In this document: positions 1 through 8,350 of the stretch, one piece after another | Numbering within the stretch: the first letter of the stretch is position 1 | Layout of the letters: the number at the start of each line of letters is the position of its first letter | Source: Bacteroidota bacterium | Lineage (GTDB): Bacteria; Bacteroidota; Rhodothermia; Rhodothermales; UBA10348 | NCBI GenBank assembly: GCA_022567305.1 | Contig: JADFHF010000003.1 | Coordinates: forward strand, 1 to 64,000 | Direction: 5' to 3' | DNA length: 64,000 bases | Translations under genes and position numbers: made by a program | Notes under the pieces: generated by a model | Databases searched by the model: none | Told to the model about the DNA's origin: nothing | What the model saw: the letters and a program-made list of their open reading frames with translations, nothing else

Positions 1-1
1 C

Positions 2-295
2 GAGACGACCTACGAGACGCTGGCAAAATTATTCTTTGAGACCCACGATCCGACACAAATTAACAGACAGGGTCCGGACGTCGGAGATCAATACCGGTCT
101 GAGATTTTCTACGCTGATGACCATCAGAAAGAAATAGCACTCCGTTTGATCCAAGAGCTAAAAGCAAAAGGATACCCGATCGCGACGAAGGTTACGGAGG
201 CTGCCACTTTTTGGCCCGCAGAAGAGAATCACCAGGATTACTACGACAAAAACGGCCAGTTACCGTATTGTCATGTCTACACGCCCCGATTCTAG
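2..295 (+). CDS. msrA: Peptide methionine sulfoxide reductase MsrA, C-terminal part (5' end outside window)
   Basis: The window opens inside this gene and keeps its last 97 residues. MsrA reduces methionine-S-sulfoxide in oxidised proteins using thioredoxin. The visible part carries the family signature GDQYRSEIFY, with the tyrosine and aspartate that bind the sulfoxide, then KVTEAATFWPAEENHQDYY and a C-terminal LPYC, whose cysteine is a candidate resolving cysteine. The catalytic GCFWG motif and the start lie upstream of base 1. The stop TAG is at 293-295, next to the stop of the convergent FG-GAP gene. The identification is firm from the conserved C-terminal block alone. Confidence 0.93.
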   Translation, partial: ETTYETLAKLFFETHDPTQINRQGPDVGDQYRSEIFYADDHQKEIALRLIQELKAKGYPIATKVTEAATFWPAEENHQDYYDKNGQLPYCHVYTPRF

Positions 296-1489
296 CTAGT
301 TAATTTTGACCACGTAGGCGTTTCCCGGTGCCATGTCCGGAGTCTGTCCGATGAGAGCGGTTCTGTCGTCGAGGTCTATCGACGATCCGAAGGCTACGTC
401 ACCCAGGTCGATGATGTGCTTCTGGTACCAGTCGTTGAGTTCGGGCTCACGCTCGAAGACGTAGACGACCCGGTCGATATTGAATTTCATTTGCAGCTGT
501 TCATCGAATCCCACGACCAGGGCGTGATCTCCGCGTAGCGAGACCATCGAACCGAACCCCCCCTGACTGTATTTGGCCGCTGGTTTCAGCGTTTTTCGGG
601 CCTTCCATTGACCGTCTGATGATTGTTCAAAAATGCGGGCGCGGCCGGTATTTCGAGGCCCAGCCCGGCTTTCACCGACGATAATTCGATCGCCGTCAAC
701 GTCAACGGAAATAAAGAAGTCCAGAATGCCCCTAATCACACCGGTTTCTGACCAAACTCCCGTTTGTGGGTCTCGGTCGAAGATATAGACTGACCCGGGT
801 TTCTCGGCCAGGTATGTTGACGCCGACACGATCGCCCGATCCCCGCTCAGCGCTCCGGACGTGCCGAATACCCCAGCCTCGGTCCCGAGACTACCCGTCA
901 AACGTTCTTTCAGGATCCACGACGTACCCGAATACTCGTAAATATAGGCCGCCCCATTGTACGCGTGATTTTTCGAATCCCCACTCGTGGTAATGAGAAG
1001 GCGATCATGATCAAGTGAAATAGAAGCAGCAAAGGCACCTTCCGGCTGTCCAGGGAGTTGACGGAGCTTTGCTGTCTGCACCCATGATCCGCCAACGGTC
1101 TCTCGTTCAAAGATGTAAACCGTGTTGGACTTAACCCCTGAAAAAAAGGGCATGTAGGCAACGATGGCTGCGCGATTTCCGCTGATCGCAACGGCTTTAC
1201 CAAAGAAGAGTCCGTCCTTGCAATCATCGGGCATCAAGCGAGCGACTTCACTCCAGTGGCTGGACGAATCCATTTCATAAACGAATGCTGCGCCCGAGTT
1301 CTGTCCACATTCGCTGTGACCACTTGCACCGACAATCGCGAGCGAATCGTGGATTGCGACCGATGTCCCGAAATAATTTCCGGCCGTCGTGTCCGACGGG
1401 GAGAGGCGAATTATCTGTCCACGCGATTCGGATGCTAACATCAGACTCAGTCCAATGACTGCGCATGCAACGGGTTTGATTCTATTCAC
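296..1489 (-). CDS. Secreted FG-GAP / integrin-alpha-like beta-propeller protein
   Basis: An exported protein of about 397 residues made almost wholly of FG-GAP-type repeats, predicted to fold as a seven-bladed propeller. Repeated blocks have the form FGxSVAI.GDRAIVGA followed by GxAYIYE; examples are GNYFGTSVAIHDSLAIVGAS, FGKAVAISGNRAAIVAY and FGSSIDLDDRTALIGQ. I place the start at the GTG at 1489 because it puts a normal signal peptide at the very N-terminus (basic NRIKP, hydrophobic VACAVIGLSLMLA, then a small-residue cleavage region). An ATG at 1561 would add 24 charged residues before it. Neither start has a clear ribosome binding site. No type IX C-terminal sorting domain is visible, since the last blade ends at the stop. 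Its role (adhesion, ligand binding) is unknown. Confidence 0.8.
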   Translation of the reverse strand: MNRIKPVACAVIGLSLMLASESRGQIIRLSPSDTTAGNYFGTSVAIHDSLAIVGASGHSECGQNSGAAFVYEMDSSSHWSEVARLMPDDCKDGLFFGKAVAISGNRAAIVAYMPFFSGVKSNTVYIFERETVGGSWVQTAKLRQLPGQPEGAFAASISLDHDRLLITTSGDSKNHAYNGAAYIYEYSGTSWILKERLTGSLGTEAGVFGTSGALSGDRAIVSASTYLAEKPGSVYIFDRDPQTGVWSETGVIRGILDFFISVDVDGDRIIVGESRAGPRNTGRARIFEQSSDGQWKARKTLKPAAKYSQGGFGSMVSLRGDHALVVGFDEQLQMKFNIDRVVYVFEREPELNDWYQKHIIDLGDVAFGSSIDLDDRTALIGQTPDMAPGNAYVVKIN

Positions 1490-1631
1490 GTTTCTACAGG
1501 CCGCTAATACAGACCGTTGGTACAGGTCGTCATTAATATTCGATTCTCTCCGAGAGACCATACTTTCAAGAACAAACGATGTGCCGAGTCGATTTTAAAG
1601 GGTTCTGGCCGTTCGATTCGATCTGAGCGTC

Positions 1632-1658
1632 CAAAAATTGTAGTCTACGTTCTACAAT
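1632..1658 (-). terminator. Rho-independent terminator candidate after the ABC-F gene
   Basis: Read on the minus strand, a 7-bp stem (ATTGTAG pairing with CTACAAT, loop of 8) is followed directly by TTTTT. It starts about 30 bases past the stop of the ABC-F ATPase and ends before the FG-GAP gene, so it would separate the two. The stem is AU-rich and weak, and an operator for the FG-GAP gene is the alternative reading. Confidence 0.5.
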
Positions 1659-1690
1659 GAGTGTTCAAACCAGTTACAGGTTACGGTGTA

Positions 1691-3652
1691 CTATCGATTT
1701 TCTAGTTCCTGTCCAACGGACGCCCATTGCTCCAGTAATACGACCAGTTCCGCCTGCACCTCGCTGAGCTTCTGGGTGACTTCCCGACCGCGCTTCGGAT
1801 CATTAAAAAGAACGGGATCGGCTAGCTCATTCTCTAGATCTGATTTCTCAAACTCTTTTTGAATGATTTTCGCTTCCGTTTCCTGATGCATCCGATTGAG
1901 CTGAAAGTCATTTAGTCTCGAATAATCCGGGTGTCCGGATGGTATTGATTTTTCTTTTCTCTTCTTTCTTTCTTCCGCTTCCTTCCGTTTTTGATCTTTT
2001 GTCTTCGGTCCACCCGTTCGTTCGGCTTTCGGACCAGGATCCTCGACGGTACCGTTGCTTCTCGTGTCTTTCAACTGACTCGCGGTACCGTGTTCGACCT
2101 GCCAGAGATAATCCGAATAATTGCCGTGAAACTCCCTGACAGTTCCGTCTTCAACGCGCCAGACTTTTTTCGCAATTTGGTCCAGAAAGTGACGATCATG
2201 TGAGACCACGACGTACGTACCCGTATACTGCTGTAGCGCCTCTACGAGCACTTGCCGCGACAGGATGTCAAGATGGTTCGTGGGTTCATCCAGGACCAGA
2301 AAATTGGCCGGAGAGACGAGAGTTTTCGCGAGCGCTAATCGACTTCGTTCACCGCCAGATAAGACGGACACGGGTTTAAACACGTCATCACCTACAAACA
2401 GAAAAGCACCAAGAAGCGATCGGATCCACGTTTCAGTTTGTCCAACGGCGGTTTCCTGAAGCACCTCGTATACATTTCGATTGACCGGTAAGGTCTCTGC
2501 CTGATTCTGAGCAAAAAAGGACAGGGTCACCTTCGAGCCTAGATTTCGTTCGCCGTCAAAGGGTTCGGCGCCTAGCATGATTCGTGCAAGGGTTGATTTG
2601 CCTGCGCCGTTTTGTCCGATCAGAGCGATTCGATCTCCACGCTCAACTTGGAGTGGTCCCGCGTCTGAAAACACCTCAACGCGGCCGCCATCACCGTCAT
2701 AGGTCTTCGAAAACAAAGACAATTCGAACACAGACCGGTTTGACCTCGGCGGTTCAGGAAATCGAAAAGCGATGCTTGCCTCATCAGATGCCGGGGCTGG
2801 GACACGGTCCAGACTTTCGAGCATCTTGACCCGGCTCTGCACCTGTCGGGCCTTCGAGGCCTTGGCTCGGAACCGCTCGATGAATCGTTCGGTGTCGGAT
2901 ATCATCTTCTGCTGATTCTCCCAGGTGGCACACTGGGTTGCCCGACGTTCCTGTCTTTCGGTAAGATAATATTCGTAGTTGCCCGCGTATTCGGTGAGTA
3001 TTCCGCCGCTCAGTTCGGCGATCGACGTCACCATTCGATCCAGGAAATAGCGATCGTGCGACACGATGACCACACTTCCCCGAAACGATTTTAAATACCC
3101 TTCGAACCAATCAATGCTATCAATGTCAAGGTGATTGGTGGGCTCATCCAGAAGCAGAACGTCGGGGTCACTGAGAAGCAGTTTTGCCAGCGCTGCCCGC
3201 ATCCGCCATCCCCCCGAAAAACTAGTAATCGGTCGATTCAACTCGTCATTCGCGAATCCGAGTCCGGTAAGAATGGTCTCCGTCCGTGGCTTGACCAGGT
3301 GAGACTCGTGTTGCACAAGTCGGTCGTGGACGTGATTCAGATCAGACAGAAGTTTCTCATATTCGGGGTCGTTGTGATTCTGAAAAGACTCGATATCGCG
3401 TATCAGTCTTTCTTCCTCCGAATGCAGAGAAGACACGTCTCGAAACGCCAATAGGGCTTCTTCCAAAACAGACCGGTCAGACGCTTCCTCCTGGGTCTCC
3501 TGTCGAAGGTATCCGATTCTAATCCCCGCTACGGAAACCGACCCCTCATCCGGATCCGATTCTCCCGAAATTATCCTGAGCAGCGTTGTTTTTCCGGCAC
3601 CATTCGGGCCGACCAATCCGATCCGTTTGGTTCCGCTTACGGTCCAGGACAC
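1691..3652 (-). CDS. ABC-F family ATPase (ribosome-associated, no membrane domain)
   Basis: A soluble protein with two ATP-binding cassettes and no transmembrane segment. ABC-F proteins act on the ribosome as translation factors or antibiotic-protection factors. Cassette 1 has Walker A GPNGAGKTT at residues 15-23, signature SGGWRMRAALA and Walker B LLLDEPTNHLD. Next comes a charged linker (the P-site tRNA interaction motif region), then cassette 2 with GQNGAGKST, LSGGERSRLALA and LVLDEPTNHLD. A basic coiled-coil tail ends in QELENR, as in the Uup/YheS-like groups. The GTG at 3652 is the only ATG, GTG or TTG usable as a start, yet the reading frame stays open upstream. There it encodes a typical ABC-F beginning (IVQLHNISIAFSGVSVLRN, 3653-3709), so the true start may be a non-standard codon such as the ATC at 3709. 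The glycosylphosphotransferase lies upstream on the same strand. Confidence 0.93.
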   Translation of the reverse strand: MSWTVSGTKRIGLVGPNGAGKTTLLRIISGESDPDEGSVSVAGIRIGYLRQETQEEASDRSVLEEALLAFRDVSSLHSEEERLIRDIESFQNHNDPEYEKLLSDLNHVHDRLVQHESHLVKPRTETILTGLGFANDELNRPITSFSGGWRMRAALAKLLLSDPDVLLLDEPTNHLDIDSIDWFEGYLKSFRGSVVIVSHDRYFLDRMVTSIAELSGGILTEYAGNYEYYLTERQERRATQCATWENQQKMISDTERFIERFRAKASKARQVQSRVKMLESLDRVPAPASDEASIAFRFPEPPRSNRSVFELSLFSKTYDGDGGRVEVFSDAGPLQVERGDRIALIGQNGAGKSTLARIMLGAEPFDGERNLGSKVTLSFFAQNQAETLPVNRNVYEVLQETAVGQTETWIRSLLGAFLFVGDDVFKPVSVLSGGERSRLALAKTLVSPANFLVLDEPTNHLDILSRQVLVEALQQYTGTYVVVSHDRHFLDQIAKKVWRVEDGTVREFHGNYSDYLWQVEHGTASQLKDTRSNGTVEDPGPKAERTGGPKTKDQKRKEAEERKKRKEKSIPSGHPDYSRLNDFQLNRMHQETEAKIIQKEFEKSDLENELADPVLFNDPKRGREVTQKLSEVQAELVVLLEQWASVGQELENR

Positions 3653-3768
3653 GTTTCGTAAGACAGAAACACCGCTGAAGGCGATGGATATGTTATGTAG
3701 CTGTACGATCTTTTCTTGTTCGGAATAAGTTCTGGGGATAATGAGAGTCTGGGAAAAAGCGGGTCGCG

Positions 3769-5178
3769 TTAGTACGCGTTATCGCTGACGAACCCTCTTC
3801 CGAGCGTCATGAGCATGATCTTCAAATCGAGTCGGAGCGACCAGTTTCGAATGTAGTAGATGTCAAATTCGATTCGCTTTGAGATGGATGTATTTCCTCG
3901 CCATCCGTTGACTTGAGCCCATCCCGTAATTCCGGCTTTCATCTTGTGTCGAAGCATGTACTGGGGTACCCGGTTGCGAAAGTCATCGATGAAAACAGGC
4001 CTTTCGGGTCTCGGCCCAACAATGGACATGTCGCCTTTTAGCACATTGATGAACTGGGGAAGCTCATCCAGGGATGTTCTTCTCAGTAATGAACCGACTT
4101 TGGTCGCCCGGTCTTCATCTTGTTTAGCCCATACGGCGCCGGTCTCCTTCTCGGCATCTACCGGCATGGATCTGAACTTCAGCATTTCGAATTTCTTCCC
4201 GTTCAATCCCATTCGTGTCTGGCGGTAATAGATGGGTCCGGACGAGGACAGTTTTACGGCGAGGGCGATCACAATCAGCAGTGGAAAAAGAAAGATTAAG
4301 ATCAATCCCGAGAACACGATATCGACCAGCCGCTTTACGGCGCGGTTGAACTCGAACGGGGTCTCGTCGACGAGATGAATGACCGGTAAGCCGTCGATGT
4401 CTGAAACCCGACCATTCATCATGTCGAATTGAAAAAGATCGGGTACCAGGCAGACATGAGCGAGGCGTGTCGAGGCTTCGTTAACGATGCGCTGAATTTT
4501 GTCAGAGGCCGCGATCGGGAGGGCGATGTATACATAGTCGACGGGGCTCGTTGAATTTTCTGCTTCGTCCAGGATGTTCGCGAGCTGATCGGTGTTTCCG
4601 AGCCACTCGGGGAAATCCGTTCTAAAATCATCCAGAAATCCGATCGTCTCAAAGCCCATCCACGGATACTGCTCGAAGGCAGTTCGCAGCCGCTCTCCAA
4701 CTTTTCCTGCGCCAATGATCAAAACGCGTCTTATGTATTTACCTCGACGCCGTCCTCGTTTGATAACGAGATATAACAGGGCTCTTAGAAGCACCATCAT
4801 GGTCGGTGTATAGAGGCCAAACAAAACCATGTGGACTCTCGAGAAATTGAATGCCGCGTAAAACGAAAGCGATGCCGTGACGGCCAAAATCCCTATCAGA
4901 ATGGCCTTTGAAACGGCGTAGATCAGGCTTGAGAGGCGCTGAGCCCGGTCGGGAACGTAAAGACCCGAAGCCCAGAACACTCCCATCGACAAAATGAGCA
5001 CCCAGGGAAGAAACTCCATGTACGCAGACAGGGGCAGCCATTCGGGCAGCGTCAGAAAATTGATCGCCGGGAAAAGTTCGAAACGTGTGTAGTAGGCGAG
5101 GATCCACGCGACGGCAATGATGCCGGCGTCCAAGAAGAACAGCAAGCGCTGGAAAAGACGACTCTGCTCCTGAAGCAT
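3769..5178 (-). CDS. Polyprenyl glycosylphosphotransferase (WcaJ/ExoY-type initiating sugar transferase)
   Basis: An integral membrane enzyme that moves a sugar-1-phosphate from a nucleotide sugar to undecaprenyl phosphate, the first step of exopolysaccharide or O-antigen assembly. About 469 residues, the usual full length. Four to five N-terminal membrane segments (roughly residues 12-135) precede a Rossmann-like CoA-binding-type domain (VLIIGAGKVGERLRTAF). The C-terminal catalytic domain carries a re-entrant helix (DIVFSGLILIFLFPLL), MLKFRSM, RRTSLDELPQFINVLKGDMSIVGPRPE and GITGWAQVNG. All the expected catalytic-region motifs are present. The ATG at 5178 has GGAAT just upstream. It reads away from the cyclic-nucleotide-binding gene, with a shared 200-bp promoter region. 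The sugar cannot be told from sequence. Confidence 0.94.
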   Translation of the reverse strand: MLQEQSRLFQRLLFFLDAGIIAVAWILAYYTRFELFPAINFLTLPEWLPLSAYMEFLPWVLILSMGVFWASGLYVPDRAQRLSSLIYAVSKAILIGILAVTASLSFYAAFNFSRVHMVLFGLYTPTMMVLLRALLYLVIKRGRRRGKYIRRVLIIGAGKVGERLRTAFEQYPWMGFETIGFLDDFRTDFPEWLGNTDQLANILDEAENSTSPVDYVYIALPIAASDKIQRIVNEASTRLAHVCLVPDLFQFDMMNGRVSDIDGLPVIHLVDETPFEFNRAVKRLVDIVFSGLILIFLFPLLIVIALAVKLSSSGPIYYRQTRMGLNGKKFEMLKFRSMPVDAEKETGAVWAKQDEDRATKVGSLLRRTSLDELPQFINVLKGDMSIVGPRPERPVFIDDFRNRVPQYMLRHKMKAGITGWAQVNGWRGNTSISKRIEFDIYYIRNWSLRLDLKIMLMTLGRGFVSDNAY

Positions 5179-5396
5179 GATTCCGTTAAGGCATTGTCAA
5201 AATGTCGCGCAATAGCTGTCAAATGCAGGAGCGATCGAGGGTCGTCTGATCAGAAGAGGTCGGGATCAAATGTACGCCAAAAGATACCAATTCAGGCATG
5301 AAAGACCCCCCATCCATTCTAGATCGGTTCTGAATCTATTCCGAATCGATTGTAAATCTGTGACAGAATCTGCATTTTATGTCTGAGGTAACCCGG

Positions 5397-5900
5397 ATGA
5401 GTGGATTTTGGTCGAACATATTCTCACGCAACCCGAAGAAAGAATCAACGCTGGACTTACTCGAAACGATACCGGTTTTCGAGGAATTAAATTCACGAGA
5501 GCTCCGGGCCGTCGAAAGAATCCTGTACCGACGTACATTTTCCCCGGGGGAAATTATTTTTCGGCAGGGCGATCCCGGCGTGGGCATGTATATCCTGGGC
5601 GAGGGCGAGGTGGAAATTCGATCGGAGCCCGATCAGACCGTGCTTACAACACTTGGGGTGGGTTCCTTTTTTGGAGAAGTGTCGCTTCTGAACGAGGTGC
5701 CCCGGTCCGCTACGGCCGCAGCGAGCACCGAATGTGTCCTTTGGGGATTTTTCCGGCCTGAACTCATGGACTTGATCGAACGCTGGCCAAAGCTCGGTGT
5801 CAAAATCCTCCTTCATCTTGCTCAAATCGCCGGGAAACGCCTGGTAGCCGTGGACGTCGAGCTGCGTGACATGAGAACTCGTGATTCGGAGGGACGATGA
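5397..5900 (+). CDS. Stand-alone cyclic nucleotide-binding domain protein
   Basis: About 167 residues holding one cNMP-binding (Crp-like effector) domain and nothing else: there is no helix-turn-helix, kinase or channel. The phosphate-binding cassette is complete (FGEVSLLNEVPRSATAAA), including the glutamate and arginine that contact cAMP or cGMP, so ligand binding is likely. An amphipathic tail follows. I prefer the ATG at 5397, which has GAGG eight bases upstream; an ATG at 5379 in the same frame would add six residues. Its stop overlaps the start of the AI-2E family gene as ATGA, so the two are translationally coupled. I infer that it senses a nucleotide for that membrane protein. Confidence 0.88.
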   Translation: MSGFWSNIFSRNPKKESTLDLLETIPVFEELNSRELRAVERILYRRTFSPGEIIFRQGDPGVGMYILGEGEVEIRSEPDQTVLTTLGVGSFFGEVSLLNEVPRSATAAASTECVLWGFFRPELMDLIERWPKLGVKILLHLAQIAGKRLVAVDVELRDMRTRDSEGR

Positions 5901-6952
5901 GGTCGATAGAGAGCACGAGCAGTGCACCTCGTTGGGGGATCCGGGTTATCGGAGTGGGTTCTGCAGCCCTCATTCTGATTCTGGCCGTTCTATTGCCGGG
6001 CCTCGTCGCGCTGTTAATACTGGGAGCGCTGATTGCTTATTTGCTCGATCCAACCGTTCAGCGACTGGAACGTCGGGGCTTCAACCGAACTGCGGCCGCC
6101 TCCATGGTCTTCGCCGGCTTGAGTCTACTCGTGATTTCCGCACTCATCGTTCTCGTACCCGCCGCCGTAACTCAATTTGAGGAGCTTCTATCGATGGATG
6201 TCTCTCGAGCGACAGCGACGTTTGAGTCGGTGAATTTGAGAATCAATGGCTGGATCGGAAAGTTGGGACTCGAGGAAGTAGACCTGTTGGAATCGCTTCT
6301 TTCGTACCTGGGTGAACGAATCCCAAGCATGATTGCCGTCCTTCCGGATGCACTGTCGTTCATCGGGAATCTGGCGTTATTCCCATTCATCGTTTTTTTC
6401 CTGCTGAAGGATGGCAGGATGCTGAAAAAGACCATGCTCCTGCTAATTCCAAATCATTATTTCGAGTTTACCCTCGGCTTGCTGTTCAAAATGGACGTTC
6501 AGTTGGGAAACTACCTACGGGGTCAGCTCGTCGAGGCGTTCGTTGTCGGAGTTCTTTCGATCGCCGCCCTCTGGATTCTAGATGTCCCGTATTTTCTTCC
6601 TGTGGGAATTTTTGCCGGAGCGGCAAACGTCGTTCCGTATCTGGGGCCGTCGACTGGAGCCATCACCGCGGTGATCGTTGTCCTCGTGAGCGGCGGATCC
6701 CCGGCCACAGCTGTTCTCATCGTCGTGCTGTTTATTCTGATTCAGCTCCTCGATAACGGGATTGTTCAACCGCTGGTGATCTCGAGGAAAATCAAAATGC
6801 ACCCATTGTTAATTGTCGTATCCGTCGTGGCTGGCGGTCAGCTGTTTGGATTTCTGGGTTTGTTGTTGGCCGTACCGGTCATGGCTATCCTGAAAGTTTT
6901 CGTCGTGGAATCGATCCGGTATTCGAGACGATACCGATTTCAACCTGGGTAA
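5897..6952 (+). CDS. AI-2E family (PerM-type) membrane transporter
   Basis: A 351-residue polytopic inner-membrane protein of the AI-2E/UPF0118 family. Members export autoinducer-2 or other small solutes, or act as Na+/H+ antiporters. Paired N-terminal helices (about 13-45 and 65-90) are followed by a soluble stretch rich in L and E. The conserved C-terminal half contains PFIVFFLLKDG, GNYLRGQLVEAFVVG, FAGAANVVPYLGPSTGAI and the QLLDNGIVQPLVISRKIKMHPL block that defines the family. The start ATG is inside the stop of the upstream cNMP-binding gene (ATGA), with GGAGGGACG before it. It ends seven bases from the convergent nadC gene. The substrate is unknown. Confidence 0.92.
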   Translation: MRSIESTSSAPRWGIRVIGVGSAALILILAVLLPGLVALLILGALIAYLLDPTVQRLERRGFNRTAAASMVFAGLSLLVISALIVLVPAAVTQFEELLSMDVSRATATFESVNLRINGWIGKLGLEEVDLLESLLSYLGERIPSMIAVLPDALSFIGNLALFPFIVFFLLKDGRMLKKTMLLLIPNHYFEFTLGLLFKMDVQLGNYLRGQLVEAFVVGVLSIAALWILDVPYFLPVGIFAGAANVVPYLGPSTGAITAVIVVLVSGGSPATAVLIVVLFILIQLLDNGIVQPLVISRKIKMHPLLIVVSVVAGGQLFGFLGLLLAVPVMAILKVFVVESIRYSRRYRFQPG

Positions 6953-6959
6953 CCGGCCA

Positions 6960-7877
6960 TCAGGATCGGAGAAGAAGTGAAAGATCGAGCGCCGTTACGG
7001 AATGCGTGAGAGCGCCTGACGAGATGAAGTCCACTCCGGTCGAAGCAATCGATCGGACGGTCTCAAGGGATACGTTTCCCGATGCTTCGGTCTGAAAACG
7101 CCCGTCGATCAGGTTCACGGCGGTCGTCAACCGCGATGTATCAATCTGCCCGTCGGCACCGTCGGCAACCATATTGTCCAGCAAAATGCGGTCTACTCGG
7201 CCAACAGCAAGAATATCACGGACCTGGTCCAGTGTTGTGGCCTCGATTTCTATCTCCAACTTCGGCCTGTTCGAATTAGCTTGTTTCACGGCCTCGATGG
7301 CCTCCTCGATACCTCCGGCGGCGGAAATGTGATTGTCCTTGATCAGAATCATGTCGAACAGGCCCATTCTGTGATTCTGACCTCCCCCGAGACGCACGGC
7401 CCATTTGTCCAATACTCGAAGACCAGGGGCCGTTTTTCGGGTATCGAGAATAACAGCGCCACTGCCCTCGATCGCGGCAACGTATCTGGCGGTTTCTGTG
7501 GCAATCCCGCTCATTCGCTGGAGAAAATTCAACGCCAATCGCTCAGCAGTCAGAATGGCTCTTGCCGGCCCATTGATGACGCCAAATTCCTGACCCACTT
7601 CGATCGGAGAGCCGTCTCCTAGTTGCCAATCCAGCGAAATCGACGGGTCCACTTGCTCGAATACGCGCGTTGCGACTTCAAGTCCTGCAAGAATCCCTGA
7701 CCCCTTCGACAGAAACTGGCCCTCCGCGGACTGGTCCGATTCTATGATGAGTTCCGACGTGATATCACCCGTTCCAACATCCTCCAGGAGGCAGCGTTGG
7801 ATAAGCAGGTCCAACACATCCTGGCTAAGAAATTCGCTAAGAAACTCTGGAAGATTCGATCCGACCATGGGTGACAT
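6960..7877 (-). CDS. nadC: Nicotinate-nucleotide pyrophosphorylase (quinolinate phosphoribosyltransferase)
   Basis: Converts quinolinate and PRPP to nicotinate mononucleotide, the last committed step of de novo NAD synthesis. Family blocks are all present: LLEDVGTGDITSELI, ERLALNFLQRMSGIAT, the PRPP and quinolinate pocket DTRKTAPGLRVLDKWAVRLGGGQNHR, DMILIKDNHI, EIEIEATTLDQV and ILLDNMV, ending in the DFISSGALTHS barrel closure. I place the start at the ATG at 7877. An in-frame TTG at 7901 directly follows the thioesterase stop, and a further ATG at 7868 has a better-spaced AAGGAG. It is the last gene of a minus-strand run with accA and the thioesterase. nadA and nadB are not in the window. 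Confidence 0.95.
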   Translation of the reverse strand: MSPMVGSNLPEFLSEFLSQDVLDLLIQRCLLEDVGTGDITSELIIESDQSAEGQFLSKGSGILAGLEVATRVFEQVDPSISLDWQLGDGSPIEVGQEFGVINGPARAILTAERLALNFLQRMSGIATETARYVAAIEGSGAVILDTRKTAPGLRVLDKWAVRLGGGQNHRMGLFDMILIKDNHISAAGGIEEAIEAVKQANSNRPKLEIEIEATTLDQVRDILAVGRVDRILLDNMVADGADGQIDTSRLTTAVNLIDGRFQTEASGNVSLETVRSIASTGVDFISSGALTHSVTALDLSLLLRS

Positions 7878-7901
7878 GTACTCCTTGGGCGAAGGCCTCA
7901 A

Positions 7902-8327
7902 TCAGGCGTTCTCACCAGATACAAATTCATTGAGGAGCGAGACGATGCGTTCCGGGGCTCGAATCGGTCGACGCGCCTTCCGATCAAAAAAGCAAAGCGT
8001 AACGTGACCCGTCACCAACAGGTCCTTTTCACCTTTCCGAACCACCTCGTAGTCGAAAGTCACGCGAGTCGCAGATTCTGAGAGCGTCAAACGAGTTCGA
8101 ATCTCAAGAAGGTCGTCATATTTCGCTGGATGCCGGTAAGAAATAGCGAGATCCACAACGGGCATGAACAGGCCGTCGTCCTCCAACGATTTGTACGGCA
8201 ATCCGGCCTTTCTAAGCGCTTCGGTTCTGGCAACTTCGAAGTAATCCAAATAGTGAGCGTGATATACGATACCCATCGGGTCGGCCTCTCGATATCGCAC
8301 GCGGTGTTCAAATAGAAACTGAGCCAT
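7902..8327 (-). CDS. Hot-dog acyl-CoA thioesterase (YbgC / 4-hydroxybenzoyl-CoA thioesterase family)
   Basis: A 141-residue single hot-dog domain that hydrolyses acyl-CoA or aryl-CoA thioesters in the cytoplasm. The family active-site stretch RVRYREADPMGIVYHAHYLDYFEVARTEALR is near the N-terminus and holds the catalytic aspartate; the long central helix and four beta strands follow. It begins 23 bases after accA and is immediately followed by nadC. Clustering with accA suggests a role in acyl-CoA or fatty-acid housekeeping. No Tol-Pal genes are nearby, which would have pointed to the classic ybgC role. Substrate unknown. Confidence 0.92.
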   Translation of the reverse strand: MAQFLFEHRVRYREADPMGIVYHAHYLDYFEVARTEALRKAGLPYKSLEDDGLFMPVVDLAISYRHPAKYDDLLEIRTRLTLSESATRVTFDYEVVRKGEKDLLVTGHVTLCFFDRKARRPIRAPERIVSLLNEFVSGENA

Positions 8328-8350
8328 CTTGCCCTACGAAGATTTTCAGT

